Counted from the stretch's first letter, positions 35,874-45,530 are shown. The stretch is DNA of 64,000 nucleotides from Natronincola peptidivorans (GCF_900111615.1 NZ_FOHU01000003.1:1-64000); one strand, 5' to 3'. Translations and numbers: made by a program. The notes: generated by a model from the sequence alone, not told the origin.

Positions 35874-37142
35874 TCATGCCGTATGATGAAAATCTAATTG
35901 AGCAACACCAAGTGCATGATTTTCCCATAGTGTGTTTTTTATTTTCTCCAATTCCTCCTGCTGACATTCAATCATCAGGACTACTTCTGATGTTTTTTGT
36001 AGATTACTTCTATTTTTCTCATACTTCTTTGTAGTGACTAATTTAATGATAAAGCCCAAAAAAAATCCAGTAAACAATCCTATTAATCCCCACCATATAG
36101 GTCCCCACCTTAAGATAAATCCGTATATACTTCCTAGAAGCATAAATATGGTCCCCAAGGCTGCCCCTAGATCCAGGAGGCTTAATCCATCGGAGTAGTG
36201 GAGGGTATCAAATAGTCTTCTTGATTCCCCTCTTTTATCTAAGGGCACAGCTAGAATTCTTTCCTTTAAAACCCCCTTCATCTCCACAGCTGTAATGGCT
36301 AATTCCAAATAATTGTTATGCTCAAAGGTAGCAATAATGTACATGTTATCCCTCCTATATTTTACATCCTTTAGAGGCATGTTGAATCCTTCAAACTGGT
36401 ATTGTCTTTTTAAAAATTTTGATTGCTCCCAATTATACAGCCTATTGTTTTCCACGGTATTGACATAGGCATCATATACAGCGAAGCCATAAATAGAGGG
36501 ACTGTTCATCATCCAATGAATGTCCAAAACCTCCTTTGCCTCTGCAATCTGCCCCAGTAAGGAGTAGTGAATGGCTGGCAAGAGATTAGCCAAATAAATA
36601 ACCATAATCCACCATATTAAAACAAAGGTAGCAGTTATGATTCTATGGATATAAAGCTGTCCTATTCCCGGCATTAGTGCAGACCATACAAATGCATTAG
36701 CAGGACTTCTTTTATCTAAGTAATTTATTTCCATGGCACCAATATTGAAGGCTTTTATTTCTGCATCCTCCCTGGATGCCAGCTTATAGACATTATTCAT
36801 ATCTACTGTCGTTCTATAGCTATCCCAAATGGCAAAAATATAGATGGGAATATACAGCAGCATCCACTCCTTGTTTAGGACTTCCTTTGCCTGATGGAAT
36901 TCTCCGATAAAGGAATAATAGATGGCCATATTAATATTGGCCTGCATATTGATAATTACCTCCCATACAAACAAAAGAAATCCTCTTAAATACTTTGAAA
37001 GCAAAAGATGTCCCATCCCAGGAAATGCAGCAGACCACCAAGCAATGATACGGGGGTTTCTGAGGTGGATCTGTGTTGTCCCTACTGTACTTAAATGGGC
37101 TATTTTTCTTCGGCTTGTGTTTTTGTTATTTTGATTGATCAT
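35874..37142 (-). CDS. Membrane protein with two copies of the germination-island module
   Basis: About 422 residues. The module seen once in the 34292-34759 protein occurs twice: AWWSAAFPGMGHLLL...INMQANINMAIYYSFIGE...IYIFAIWDSY at about 35-110, and FVWSALMPGIGQLYI...IHYSLLGQ...IYGFAVYDAY at about 155-235. A cytoplasmic-looking domain follows, then two membrane segments (LLDLGAALGTIFMLLGSIYGF and IWWGLIGLFTGFFLGFII). I do not know the function. ATG 37142 is favoured over 37184 because GGAGAG lies upstream. It is part of a row of minus-strand genes after two gerB paralogues. Confidence 0.65.
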   Translation of the reverse strand: MINQNNKNTSRRKIAHLSTVGTTQIHLRNPRIIAWWSAAFPGMGHLLLSKYLRGFLLFVWEVIINMQANINMAIYYSFIGEFHQAKEVLNKEWMLLYIPIYIFAIWDSYRTTVDMNNVYKLASREDAEIKAFNIGAMEINYLDKRSPANAFVWSALMPGIGQLYIHRIITATFVLIWWIMVIYLANLLPAIHYSLLGQIAEAKEVLDIHWMMNSPSIYGFAVYDAYVNTVENNRLYNWEQSKFLKRQYQFEGFNMPLKDVKYRRDNMYIIATFEHNNYLELAITAVEMKGVLKERILAVPLDKRGESRRLFDTLHYSDGLSLLDLGAALGTIFMLLGSIYGFILRWGPIWWGLIGLFTGFFLGFIIKLVTTKKYEKNRSNLQKTSEVVLMIECQQEELEKIKNTLWENHALGVAQLDFHHTA

Positions 37143-37269
37143 AGGATTATGTCTCTCCTCAGGTAAAGCCTTAGGTAGTATCATTGGTATTGTTTTATCT
37201 TAAAAGCTTCTTTCAACTGTTGTTATATTTTAGGGGGGGTTTTTTCAGCCTCAGGATACTTTTCACATG

Positions 37270-37755
37270 CTATTTTTCCTCTATAGCGATTATTCCTCTA
37301 TTCACTAAGGTCCATGCTCCTCTAATCAGCAATACTTTAAATAAGATAAGACCCACAAAGGAATGCCAAATACTCCATTTTTTGTTGTTATATTTGATTA
37401 AATGGGTTTTTACTAATACCCAGTACTCTACTAGGGCTTGAAAAATACTATATAGGATAGCCTGTCCTACTATTCCTTTAGCATTTGAATATAATGAGGT
37501 TTGACAATGGGCAACGGCTATCAAGGGTCCTATCAGATAATCATATACAACACTACTCTTGAAGATTTTAGGCCAATACCTTACTGGGAAAGAAAAGTAT
37601 CCTTTGGTAATCAGGTGATTTGAAATCCAAGTATTAGCAAGTCCAGTGAAGACAAAAACAATTAAGGACTGCTTTCTATATTTTCTTTTAAATAGAATGG
37701 GTAAAAAGCATATCCCGATGATTGTTGAAGTGAATAAGACCTTTGACTTTCTCAC
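37270..37755 (-). CDS. CBO0543-like membrane protein
   Basis: A 161-residue protein with four to five hydrophobic segments and a basic N-terminus (MRKSKVLFTSTIIGICFLPILFKRKYRK). It resembles the small CBO0543 family of spore formers, which has no known function. GTG 37755 follows AAGGAGG. The gene lies 28 bases behind the gerB at 37783 and probably belongs to the same transcript. The terminal KW..WHSFVGLILF segment is the best landmark. Confidence 0.6.
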   Translation of the reverse strand: MRKSKVLFTSTIIGICFLPILFKRKYRKQSLIVFVFTGLANTWISNHLITKGYFSFPVRYWPKIFKSSVVYDYLIGPLIAVAHCQTSLYSNAKGIVGQAILYSIFQALVEYWVLVKTHLIKYNNKKWSIWHSFVGLILFKVLLIRGAWTLVNRGIIAIEEK

Positions 37756-37782
37756 CCTTAATTCCTCCTTCCTTACCTTTAT

Positions 37783-38895
37783 CTAGGTGCTCTGATTATC
37801 CTTATTTTTCAGCATTTTTCTCACCATCATGCCTATCAAGATGGCAATGGGCATCCCTAAAACAATAAAGTACACTGTATAGTCACTAAAGGTACCAAAG
37901 TCTTTATAAACATCCGCTATACTGTCGCTATAGAGGGCAACAAAATACACAATAGGTACTAAGGGTAAAACAAAATAATTCTGTTCCCTTCCTCCCATCA
38001 CCTGCCCCATCAGAATAGAGCTTGCCAAATACATAGGAGCTATGGTCATAAAGATAGTATAGACCCAAATGGACATAATAATAATCTGAACATTTTCGAT
38101 AAAGGCTCCAGGAAACTCGATGGTTTCAAATACACTCAAAGTAGGCCATATTAAACGTTCTGTATTATAGACACCAAAGTTTGCTAAAACAGATAAATTT
38201 AATATAAGATACACTATTAATACCAAAAAAACTGCTATAGGCCCAATCCTAGGGGCTTTTTGAGGCTTATCTAAAAAGGCCCCAAAGACCAATAGTAGCT
38301 CAAATCCTAGAAAACTGAAAACAACAATATTCAGACCCCTTAGCATTTGGTCCGGTGGTGTTTGAAAGATAGGCAGTAGATTGGTAAAATCTACATTTGC
38401 AAAGGTAAGGGCAAACATAGCTATCACAAAAACGATAAGTCCAGGAAATAATATATTGGTGATTCTCCCTAAGGGTTCAATCCCAAGGCGGGCTGAATAA
38501 GCCACCACAAAAAGCATTCCAATAAAAATCACTTCTATTGGTGTTCTTGGAAGGAGAAATACCTTTATGACCTCCGCTAAAATCCTTAATAAAAATCCAT
38601 TGGTTCCCACCAAATAAATAATAAAAAACACACTAAATAGATAGGCTATCGGCTTGGTTAGGGTCAAGGAAAGGATGTCAAAGTATTTTTTTCTCGGGAA
38701 GGCTTTTATGATATAACCATGGATATAAGCAATTCCCATGGAGATAGTTCCACCTATAATCAGCAGCAGCCATCCATCAGTCTTTGCCATGCCTATCAAC
38801 TCCCGGGGCAAGGTAAGAACTCCTACACCTATTAAGGTTAGTACCAAGATATTAATAATTTGATAATAGGTTATACGATCATTGTTGGAATACAT
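37783..38895 (-). CDS. Spore germination permease, GerB family (locus 2, copy b)
   Basis: GerAB/ArcD/ProY family B subunit, 370 residues and about ten membrane helices. It begins YSNNDRITYYQIINILVLTLIGVGVLTLPRELI and is very similar over its full length to the next gene upstream (FPNNDKVTVSQMVTISILTMVGIGILTLPRELI), so the two are tandem duplicates. AAGGAGG lies 5 bases before ATG 38895. Two B subunits with one A and one C suggest alternative receptors with different germinant preference. Confidence 0.9.
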   Translation of the reverse strand: MYSNNDRITYYQIINILVLTLIGVGVLTLPRELIGMAKTDGWLLLIIGGTISMGIAYIHGYIIKAFPRKKYFDILSLTLTKPIAYLFSVFFIIYLVGTNGFLLRILAEVIKVFLLPRTPIEVIFIGMLFVVAYSARLGIEPLGRITNILFPGLIVFVIAMFALTFANVDFTNLLPIFQTPPDQMLRGLNIVVFSFLGFELLLVFGAFLDKPQKAPRIGPIAVFLVLIVYLILNLSVLANFGVYNTERLIWPTLSVFETIEFPGAFIENVQIIIMSIWVYTIFMTIAPMYLASSILMGQVMGGREQNYFVLPLVPIVYFVALYSDSIADVYKDFGTFSDYTVYFIVLGMPIAILIGMMVRKMLKNKDNQST

Positions 38896-38933
38896 TCTTT
38901 TCCTCCTTAAGGCCTATAGTTTTATTTCCTATG

Positions 38934-40043
38934 CTATGCTGTTCTATCCTCATTCTTTTTTCTTTTTCTCACCAATAGAGCTATCAAAATCCCTAAGGGT
39001 ACCAGCAACACCACACCATAGGCTGTATAATCTGAGAATTTTCCTAAGCTTTCATATACATCTGCTATACTGTCATCCCATACACTGAGGACAGCTATAA
39101 AGGGCAAAGGCAGCAAACTGTAGTAGCTATGATCCTTACCTCCTGCCAATTCCATCATTAACAGACATCCTCCTAGATAAAGAGGCACCATGGTCATAAA
39201 TACAGTGAATACCCATACAGCCATGACGAAAATTTCTACATTTTCAATAAAGGCTCCTGGAAGCTCAATGGTTCTAAAGGTGGCCAATAGGGGCCAAATG
39301 AGCCGTTCTGTTTGATGTGATCCTAAGACTGTTAAAACAGAAGCATTTAAAAGCTGATACAGCAGCAGTACAAAAAAAATTGCTATAGGACCTACCCTTG
39401 TAGCTTTCTTAGGTTTATCCATGAATCCACCAAAAACCAATAAAACCTCGAAGCCTAAAAAGCTGAAGAGAGCAAAAGGAACGGCTTTAATAATCTGTAG
39501 GGAGGGGGTTTGAAAAACCGGTAGCAGATTGGAAACCTCTGCATTACGCCAGGATAGGAAAAACAGTATTACAATCACAGCTGATAATGGCACAATGATG
39601 ATTTCTGCCATTCTTCCTAAAACCTCTATGCCTTTTCTCACTAAATAGGCGGATACCAATAGTATAGGCAGTATCACAAACTCAGGAGGAGTCTCAGGAA
39701 GGAGAAACTCCTTGACTGTCATGCCAAAGGTTCGGACTACATAGGACATAATCCCCAGGAGGTAAATAATAGTGTATAGACCAAGGATATAAGCTATAGG
39801 CTTAGTTAAGGTAATGGATAGGATTTCGAAATAGCTTTTTCCCGGAAAGGACTTTATAATATAACCATGGGTAAAGGATACAGCTATAGCCCCCAATCCA
39901 CCTAGGATCAATACCATCCAGCCATCGGTGCCGGCTTCCCCTATTAGCTCTCGAGGCAAGGTCAAAATCCCAATCCCCACCATGGTCAATATGCTTATCG
40001 TCACCATTTGAGAAACAGTTACTTTATCGTTATTTGGAAACAT
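38934..40043 (-). CDS. Spore germination permease, GerB family (locus 2, copy a)
   Basis: B subunit of germinant receptor 2, 369 residues, ten predicted helices, with the family start and a basic C-terminal end (RKRKKNEDRTA). It follows gerC by about 20 bases and precedes its duplicate by about 40, all on the minus strand. The divergence between the two copies is spread over the whole protein, including loops, and neither has a stop or a large gap, so both are likely functional. Confidence 0.9.
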   Translation of the reverse strand: MFPNNDKVTVSQMVTISILTMVGIGILTLPRELIGEAGTDGWMVLILGGLGAIAVSFTHGYIIKSFPGKSYFEILSITLTKPIAYILGLYTIIYLLGIMSYVVRTFGMTVKEFLLPETPPEFVILPILLVSAYLVRKGIEVLGRMAEIIIVPLSAVIVILFFLSWRNAEVSNLLPVFQTPSLQIIKAVPFALFSFLGFEVLLVFGGFMDKPKKATRVGPIAIFFVLLLYQLLNASVLTVLGSHQTERLIWPLLATFRTIELPGAFIENVEIFVMAVWVFTVFMTMVPLYLGGCLLMMELAGGKDHSYYSLLPLPFIAVLSVWDDSIADVYESLGKFSDYTAYGVVLLVPLGILIALLVRKRKKNEDRTA

Positions 40044-40065
40044 AGCTGTGGTGCCCTCCTCTTAA

Positions 40066-41277
40066 TTACTTTGTAAGTCCCACCCGGCGTATTTTTGTTT
40101 CTACATCCACATTGATCTCTATATGGGGGAAAACCTCATCCCAATCCTCCTCCACCTCTGGCCAAAGCTTAGGATGGTACTTGCTGAGATAATGATCTAC
40201 ACCTAAAACATCCACTTGAAACTCTTCTTGAAGCTTTCTGATGGTTTCCTTCATTTCTTTTTTAATCTTTTCACAGACTAAGGCTTCCAGCTCTCTAATC
40301 AGCTGAGGCTCCATCAAATCCTGATGGGGATCCAAAATAAACTGTTTCACCTCTCCAGTTGTCTTGACCTCCTTTATAACCCTTATCTTGTCACTGGTCT
40401 TATCAAGCTTAAACTCAGAGGATAAATAAATCAAATCGATGGGTACAATGTGCTCTTCATCCTTTCCCTGATGCTTTACGGTCAAACCTCCCGGTCGTGC
40501 CGTTCCCCTGATAATCTCAAGGGCTCTGGTTTCTACCTCCCCTAACCATCCTATTAGTCGATAGTTTTTAATCACAGCAGATCCAGCCACCTTAATATCT
40601 TCCTCACCTGGTATAACTCTTGGAATCACAGTATTTCCCCATCGGTGAAGCTCTTCAAAGACATCACCCATAATACCTCCACCAGAACGGGGTGATCTGT
40701 CCTTGTTACGAAATAAATCTGCCATAAACTGTCCCGTCATAGGATTAATGAGAGGCTCCACCTCTAATACGCCTCTAGCGGTATCAGGTGCAATGGCTAC
40801 ACTAATCCTTCTGCTGATAAACTGGTCCCTTTCGATGGCATCTAGAACCTCTCGCAGCATATCAGGATCTCTAGCTACAGTTTCTCCTATCACCAAAACC
40901 TTCATATGCCCGAAAAAAACTTGTTTATTAATACGGGTGGTCAAGATGCGACTGGCACTATAAAGGTTTTCTCCTACGGTATTATAGAGGATATTAGGGT
41001 TTTCTGATTCTCCTACTAGAAATTCTACATTGGGGATAACATAGGTGAAGGAAAATCTATTTCTAGGATTATCCTCAGGGATATGAGCCATGGTGGGAAC
41101 TGCGGCTTCCTCCTCCGGGCTATTACCTTCCTCTGATTTACCTGGAGGGGGTATTTCATATTTATCTATCCCTAAAGACATGACATAGCCCCGCTGATCA
41201 ATTTCGATGGCATCCCAACAGCCGGTAAAGGCTGAGGTCATCATTAGAAGTGCCAATAGAATCATGTGCTTTTTCAT
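40066..41277 (-). CDS. Spore germination lipoprotein, Ger(x)C family (locus 2)
   Basis: C subunit, 403 residues. A lipoprotein signal ends at TSAFTGC (Cys about 20), followed by the family start WDAIEIDQRGYVMSLGID. A Pro/Glu-rich insert at about 45-70 is unusual. The Ger(x)C region near the end reads EFQVDVLGVDHYLSKYHPKLW. Its ATG overlaps the stop of gerA2 by one base. Lipid-anchored on the spore inner membrane; partner of the A and B proteins of this locus. Confidence 0.9.
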   Translation of the reverse strand: MKKHMILLALLMMTSAFTGCWDAIEIDQRGYVMSLGIDKYEIPPPGKSEEGNSPEEEAAVPTMAHIPEDNPRNRFSFTYVIPNVEFLVGESENPNILYNTVGENLYSASRILTTRINKQVFFGHMKVLVIGETVARDPDMLREVLDAIERDQFISRRISVAIAPDTARGVLEVEPLINPMTGQFMADLFRNKDRSPRSGGGIMGDVFEELHRWGNTVIPRVIPGEEDIKVAGSAVIKNYRLIGWLGEVETRALEIIRGTARPGGLTVKHQGKDEEHIVPIDLIYLSSEFKLDKTSDKIRVIKEVKTTGEVKQFILDPHQDLMEPQLIRELEALVCEKIKKEMKETIRKLQEEFQVDVLGVDHYLSKYHPKLWPEVEEDWDEVFPHIEINVDVETKIRRVGLTK

Positions 41278-42866
41278 CAGTCCTCTTCCCCCTCTTCTAT
41301 ATCAAAGCTTTCCTCTTGATGGTCGTCCAATCGTCCTTTTTCGTCCTTAGGAGCATTGATATCCCTCTTGTTCATCATAATGTGGGGTACCCTCACCATG
41401 GTATCCTTTAAATCTGAGGCATCCTGTACAAAGGCTATAAAAGGGCTTAAATAGGGTATACCGAAGCTCTTTAGGCTACAAAGGTGAATCAGTATGATGA
41501 GGGTTGCCAGCATAATGCCATACAATCCAAAGGCGGCGGCGGCGAATAGCAACCCAAAGCGTATAAGTCTTAAACTAATAGCTAGGTTATAGTTGGGGAT
41601 GGCAAAGGAGGCTATGGCAGTAATGGCCACTACAATTACCATCAACGGACCTACAATCCCTGCCTCTACTGCCGCTTGCCCAATTACTAAACCTCCAACG
41701 ATACCAATGGTGGAGCCGATAGCGCCGGGCAAACGGACCCCTGCTTCCCTTAGGATTTCTATGGTTACCTCCATGATTAAAGCCTCCACGATAGCTGGAA
41801 AGGGTACGCTTCTTCTGGTTGCTGCTAGGGCCAAGGCCAAATCCGTTGGAATCATCTGTGGATGAAAGGAGGTGATCCCTACATAGAGGGCTGGTGCATA
41901 GAGGGCTATCAGAATGCAAAAGTATCTCAGAGCTCTAATGGCGGTAGCGATATCCCATCGCTCATAATAGTCCTCCGCCGACTGCATCAAGGTATTAAAA
42001 GTAGTAGGCACAATCAAAGAAAACGGAGTGTTGTCCACCACCAGTACTACTCGTCCATGGAAAATAGCAGAGGCAGCAGTATCCGGCCGCTCTGTGTTTT
42101 GAATCTGAGGAAATAAAGAAAGCCATTTATCCTCAATAAATTCCTCCAACTGTCCACTATCTAGAATAGCATCTACATCAACATTATTTAGTCTGATATC
42201 TAATTCTTGTAGGAGCTTTTTGTTGGCAATGTCCTCCATATACATCACAGCAATATCTGTTTGGGATCTTTTCCCTACCCGATAGTTCTTTACCTTTAGA
42301 CGATGGTCTCTAATCCTTCTTCTGATTAAACTGGTATTAAATCGCATGGTTTCAGTAAAGCCATCTCTTGGGCCTCGGATGACGGCCTCCGTCTCTGGCT
42401 CAGAGATACCTCTACTTTCCCATCCCCTAGAATTAACGATGATAATCTTTTCATAGCCGTCGATCAGTAGGGCTGTCTCTCCACTAAATACATTGACTAA
42501 GGCATCCTCGATAGTGTCTACTTCTCCTATTTCTGATACCGCTAGGGTTTTGTTTTTTAGAAGATCTACAAGATTGTCCTTTAAGGCACTGGGCTTAGGC
42601 TCCACTAGTCTAGCGTCTATCATCATGCTTTCCATCACAAAGTTGTTGATTAATGCTTTATCCACCAGACCATCAATCCATACAACAGCAGCTTTATAGG
42701 CATCGTTCTTCCCAACAGTAAATTCCCTATAAACTACATCATCACAATCCTTCAAAAGCTCCTCTTTAAATAGCTTGAGGTTCTTTTCAAGGCTTTTATA
42801 GGGTTTTGTATCCTGTTGTTCCTTCTTGCTTTCTTTTTTCCCAAATAGCTTTTTCCAAAATTTCAT
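41277..42866 (-). CDS. Spore germination protein, GerA family (locus 2)
   Basis: A subunit, 529 residues: N-terminal cytoplasmic domain (about 25-290, with IRGPRDGFTETMRFN), then about five membrane segments (SVPFPAIVEALIMEVTIEIL and REAGVRLPGAIG), and an acidic C-terminal tail (DDHQEESFDIEEGEED). It is clearly related to gerA of locus 1 but not a recent copy. AGGGGGTG lies 11 bases before ATG 42866. First long gene of the locus-2 operon A-C-B-B. Confidence 0.93.
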   Translation of the reverse strand: MKFWKKLFGKKESKKEQQDTKPYKSLEKNLKLFKEELLKDCDDVVYREFTVGKNDAYKAAVVWIDGLVDKALINNFVMESMMIDARLVEPKPSALKDNLVDLLKNKTLAVSEIGEVDTIEDALVNVFSGETALLIDGYEKIIIVNSRGWESRGISEPETEAVIRGPRDGFTETMRFNTSLIRRRIRDHRLKVKNYRVGKRSQTDIAVMYMEDIANKKLLQELDIRLNNVDVDAILDSGQLEEFIEDKWLSLFPQIQNTERPDTAASAIFHGRVVLVVDNTPFSLIVPTTFNTLMQSAEDYYERWDIATAIRALRYFCILIALYAPALYVGITSFHPQMIPTDLALALAATRRSVPFPAIVEALIMEVTIEILREAGVRLPGAIGSTIGIVGGLVIGQAAVEAGIVGPLMVIVVAITAIASFAIPNYNLAISLRLIRFGLLFAAAAFGLYGIMLATLIILIHLCSLKSFGIPYLSPFIAFVQDASDLKDTMVRVPHIMMNKRDINAPKDEKGRLDDHQEESFDIEEGEED

Positions 42867-42882
42867 TAAATGGATTCACCCC

Positions 42883-43095
42883 CTACGGTCTATAGAGTTT
42901 TAGTGCAACAAATAAAGTAATGCCTCCAATAATATAGGCATAACCTAAAAACTTTGCGATTTTCATATCCCGCTTTAGCTTTTTTTTTCTCAAAAGGGGC
43001 ACATCTCTAAGTAGTAAAAATAAACCTATAAATAGTACCAGAGCCAACATATATATGTTGTATATATCCTTTAGCTTCATTAGAAACATTTGCAA
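42883..43095 (-). CDS. Small two-helix membrane protein before gerA2
   Basis: About 70 residues with two hydrophobic segments (YMLALVLFIGLFLLL and FLGYAYIIGGITLFVALKL) around a very basic loop (RKKKLKRDMK). It stands 16 bases upstream of gerA2 and seems to be the first gene of the operon. TTG 43095 is the best start (AAAGGGTGA upstream); GTG 43104 and ATG 43089 are possible. Not a family I can name. Position suggests an accessory membrane protein of the receptor. Confidence 0.55.
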   Translation of the reverse strand: MQMFLMKLKDIYNIYMLALVLFIGLFLLLRDVPLLRKKKLKRDMKIAKFLGYAYIIGGITLFVALKLYRP

Positions 43096-43169
43096 TTCTC
43101 TCACCCTTTACCATTTCATTACTTACTGTTATAATGTTTGCATTTGAGGAAAATTCTATGCAAAAAAAC

Positions 43170-43203
43170 AACAGAGATGAATTTCTTTCAATCCATCTCT
43201 GTT
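43170..43203 (-). terminator. Intrinsic terminator of the nucleotidyltransferase gene
   Basis: AACAGAGATG pairs with CATCTCTGTT (43170-43179 and 43194-43203), followed on the minus strand by T7. Confidence 0.88.
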
Positions 43204-43935
43204 TTATAAGTATTTTTCTAGTATTTTTATGTCCTCTATTGTATCGATATCATTGGCTATCTCTGGATTCTGACTAATGATAGCTTTGACCTTTATCTTA
43301 AACTTTTTTTGTATATGTCTTTCTAGCTTTGGGATACTTAGTTTTTTTAGTAGTAGCTTCAATATAAATCTAAAACCTAGTGCTTGACTCATTTTTATTG
43401 GATTTTTTCTATGTCTAATTAATAATCTAGCGATTACTTCAATTTTGTCAATGGTTTTAGGTGCCAGCAAAATCATGTTGCCCCCTGTGTATACCCCTTC
43501 CTTCAAGGGGACATAGGTCCTTCTGGCATCAGGATAGCAGCCTTCACAAAAGCTTTTCTCCACGATAGGATAACAAAGATCTGCTTCTTTAGTCATGGCT
43601 GTTTCAATAAAGTTGTTTACTACCGCTTTATGAATCAGTGGTATATCACAGGTAGCTATTAGGACTTTATCTTCCTCTTTTACATAGCTTAGTGCTTCAA
43701 GAAGATTGTCCATCATGGAGGCTTTTTGCTGTATGATAATCTCTACCTCTCCTCCAATAATAGGCTCTAGGTGCTGAGGATTTCCCACCACCAGTAAACT
43801 ATCTATGTATTCGCTGGATTTTATACAGTTCACCACATATTGAATCATAGGTATACCCTTAATAGGTATAGTTGCTTTGTTGTGATCAAAGCTATTTTTG
43901 TCCTTGCCTTCACCCGCCAATATAATGGCTTTCAT
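43204..43935 (-). CDS. MobA-like NTP transferase
   Basis: Nucleotidyltransferase of 243 residues with the GT-A/MobA-type start MKAIILAGEGKDKNSF, a central ATCDIPLIH metal-binding motif and a GGNMILL segment. The canonical G-x-R/S-x-R/K signature near the N-terminus is loosened (LAGEGKDKNSFDHNKA), so the substrate is unclear. Related genes near ispE and gntR are common in Clostridia and are called molybdenum-cofactor-like only by fold. AAGGAGG lies 8 bases before ATG 43935; the gene is probably co-transcribed with gntR and ispE. Confidence 0.75.
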   Translation of the reverse strand: MKAIILAGEGKDKNSFDHNKATIPIKGIPMIQYVVNCIKSSEYIDSLLVVGNPQHLEPIIGGEVEIIIQQKASMMDNLLEALSYVKEEDKVLIATCDIPLIHKAVVNNFIETAMTKEADLCYPIVEKSFCEGCYPDARRTYVPLKEGVYTGGNMILLAPKTIDKIEVIARLLIRHRKNPIKMSQALGFRFILKLLLKKLSIPKLERHIQKKFKIKVKAIISQNPEIANDIDTIEDIKILEKYL

Positions 43936-43969
43936 TTATAGGCCTCCTTAAGTCCTCTACCCTCAGTTT

Positions 43970-44659
43970 CTATAGATTTCTTCCTTTTTCACCTGTGCCT
44001 ACCTGCTCCATCATATGATTTGCCAAATTTTCAATATGTTCTTGCCCATAGGCATAAGCTTTTTTAGGATTTCTTTCAGCAATAGCCTTCAAAATCTTTT
44101 CATGCTGGATGACTAATTCCTTCGACTTATTATACTCAGAAATATACCGGACACGGAAGCGATATACCTGCTCTCTTAAGCTCTGGGACATTTGATAGAG
44201 CTTTCCGTTACGGGTAGCAGCAAAAATTTTCTCATGAAACTCCACGTCCTTTTCTATCATGCCCTCTATATCCTTTTCTAGATGACATTTTTTGAATTCA
44301 TCAGCTACTTGTGTCAAGGCCTGCACCTCTTCGTCTGTCATCCTTTCTGCTGCTAAGGATGCTGCTAAGCCCTCTAAAGCTCCTCGGATTTCCAACACCT
44401 CTGTCATATCTCTTACAGAAACATCCGCAACATAAGCTCCCTTTCTTGCCACCATAATCACCAAGCCCTCCAGCTCCAGCTTTCTAATGGCTTCTCTGAC
44501 TGGTGTTCTACTTACCCCTAGTTCTTCTGCCAGCTGCATTTCCATCAATCTGCGACCAGGCTCTAACCTTCCTTCTAGGATAGATTCTCTCAAATACTTA
44601 AATACAATTTCCCTTAAAGGCTTGTACTCTTCAATTTGCAATTTCCCTAAATTATTCAT
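43970..44659 (-). CDS. GntR-family transcription regulator (FCD subfamily)
   Basis: Regulator of 229 residues: winged helix at about 10-75 (PLREIVFKYLRESILEGRLEPGRRL region, then ELGVSRTPVREAIRKLELEGL) and a C-terminal FCD ligand domain (about 85-215) with the metal/ligand histidines in EFHEKIF and EHEKIL-type positions. The start codon overlaps the ispE stop by 8 bases, so both are translated together. The effector is unknown; conserved linkage with ispE in Clostridia suggests a general rather than a catabolic role. Confidence 0.88.
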   Translation of the reverse strand: MNNLGKLQIEEYKPLREIVFKYLRESILEGRLEPGRRLMEMQLAEELGVSRTPVREAIRKLELEGLVIMVARKGAYVADVSVRDMTEVLEIRGALEGLAASLAAERMTDEEVQALTQVADEFKKCHLEKDIEGMIEKDVEFHEKIFAATRNGKLYQMSQSLREQVYRFRVRYISEYNKSKELVIQHEKILKAIAERNPKKAYAYGQEHIENLANHMMEQVGTGEKGRNL

Positions 44660-45530
44660 CTCTATTCCCCTTACTATAGCTTTGTACCATATAGGTTTGT
44701 TTATTGATAATTTTTAAATTTCGGTAGGCGGCCTTAGCCTTTTCATAGGTTTTAAATATACCAAATACTGTGGGACCACTGCCGGACATCATACTGCCAA
44801 CAGCATGATACTCTATCATTTTTTTCTTTAACTGTCTTATGATGGGATACTTTTTTTCTGTGACGGTTTCCAGCACGTTTACCATGTTTTGGGATAATGT
44901 ATACAACTCTCCTAACTCCATGGCTTTAAGAAGCTTTTGTGTATCGGGTCTTTTCTCTATTTTTGACAAATCCAGCTGCGTATATACTTCTGCTGTTGAA
45001 ACGGAAATGGAGGGCTTGGCCAATACCATCCATATATTTTCAAGTCCCTTTACTGCCGTCAGTTTTTCTCCAATACCCTCTGCTACTGCAGCATTTCCCA
45101 TGATACAAAAAGGTACATCCGCACCTATTTTTACTCCCAATCTCATCAAGTCCTCTGTTGTCAGCTTTAACTGCCACAATTTATTTAAGCCTACCAACAC
45201 TGCAGCAGCATTAGAACTTCCTCCCGCTAACCCTGCCGCTACAGGTATATGTTTCTCAATCATAATGTCTATACCCCAAGGAATATTCAATGTTTCTTTT
45301 ATTAATGCAGCAGCCTTATAGGCTATATTGCCATTGTTTTTGGGAATATACTCACAATCTGTAATGATTTCTATGGTTTCCCTATCTCTTCTATCTACCA
45401 ATGTAATCGTATCGTATAAGTTTACCTGCTGCATAATCATTTCTACTTCATGATATCCATCTGATCTTTTTCCAAGTACGTCAAGAGACAGATTAATTTT
45501 TGCCCTAGATTTTAATTGTATTCTACTCAT
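44652..45530 (-). CDS. ispE: 4-diphosphocytidyl-2-C-methyl-D-erythritol kinase
   Basis: GHMP kinase that phosphorylates CDP-methylerythritol in the non-mevalonate isoprenoid pathway. Motif 1 is RAKINLSLDVLGKR, the ATP loop is PVAAGLAGGSSNAAAVL at about 90-106, and motif 3 is GSMMSGSGPTVFGIF. About 292 residues. ATG 45530 (MSRIQLKS) is preferred; AAAGGAG lies 10 bases upstream and the longer frame starts inside it. It is the first gene of ispE-gntR-nucleotidyltransferase. Confidence 0.95.
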   Translation of the reverse strand: MSRIQLKSRAKINLSLDVLGKRSDGYHEVEMIMQQVNLYDTITLVDRRDRETIEIITDCEYIPKNNGNIAYKAAALIKETLNIPWGIDIMIEKHIPVAAGLAGGSSNAAAVLVGLNKLWQLKLTTEDLMRLGVKIGADVPFCIMGNAAVAEGIGEKLTAVKGLENIWMVLAKPSISVSTAEVYTQLDLSKIEKRPDTQKLLKAMELGELYTLSQNMVNVLETVTEKKYPIIRQLKKKMIEYHAVGSMMSGSGPTVFGIFKTYEKAKAAYRNLKIINKQTYMVQSYSKGNRDE

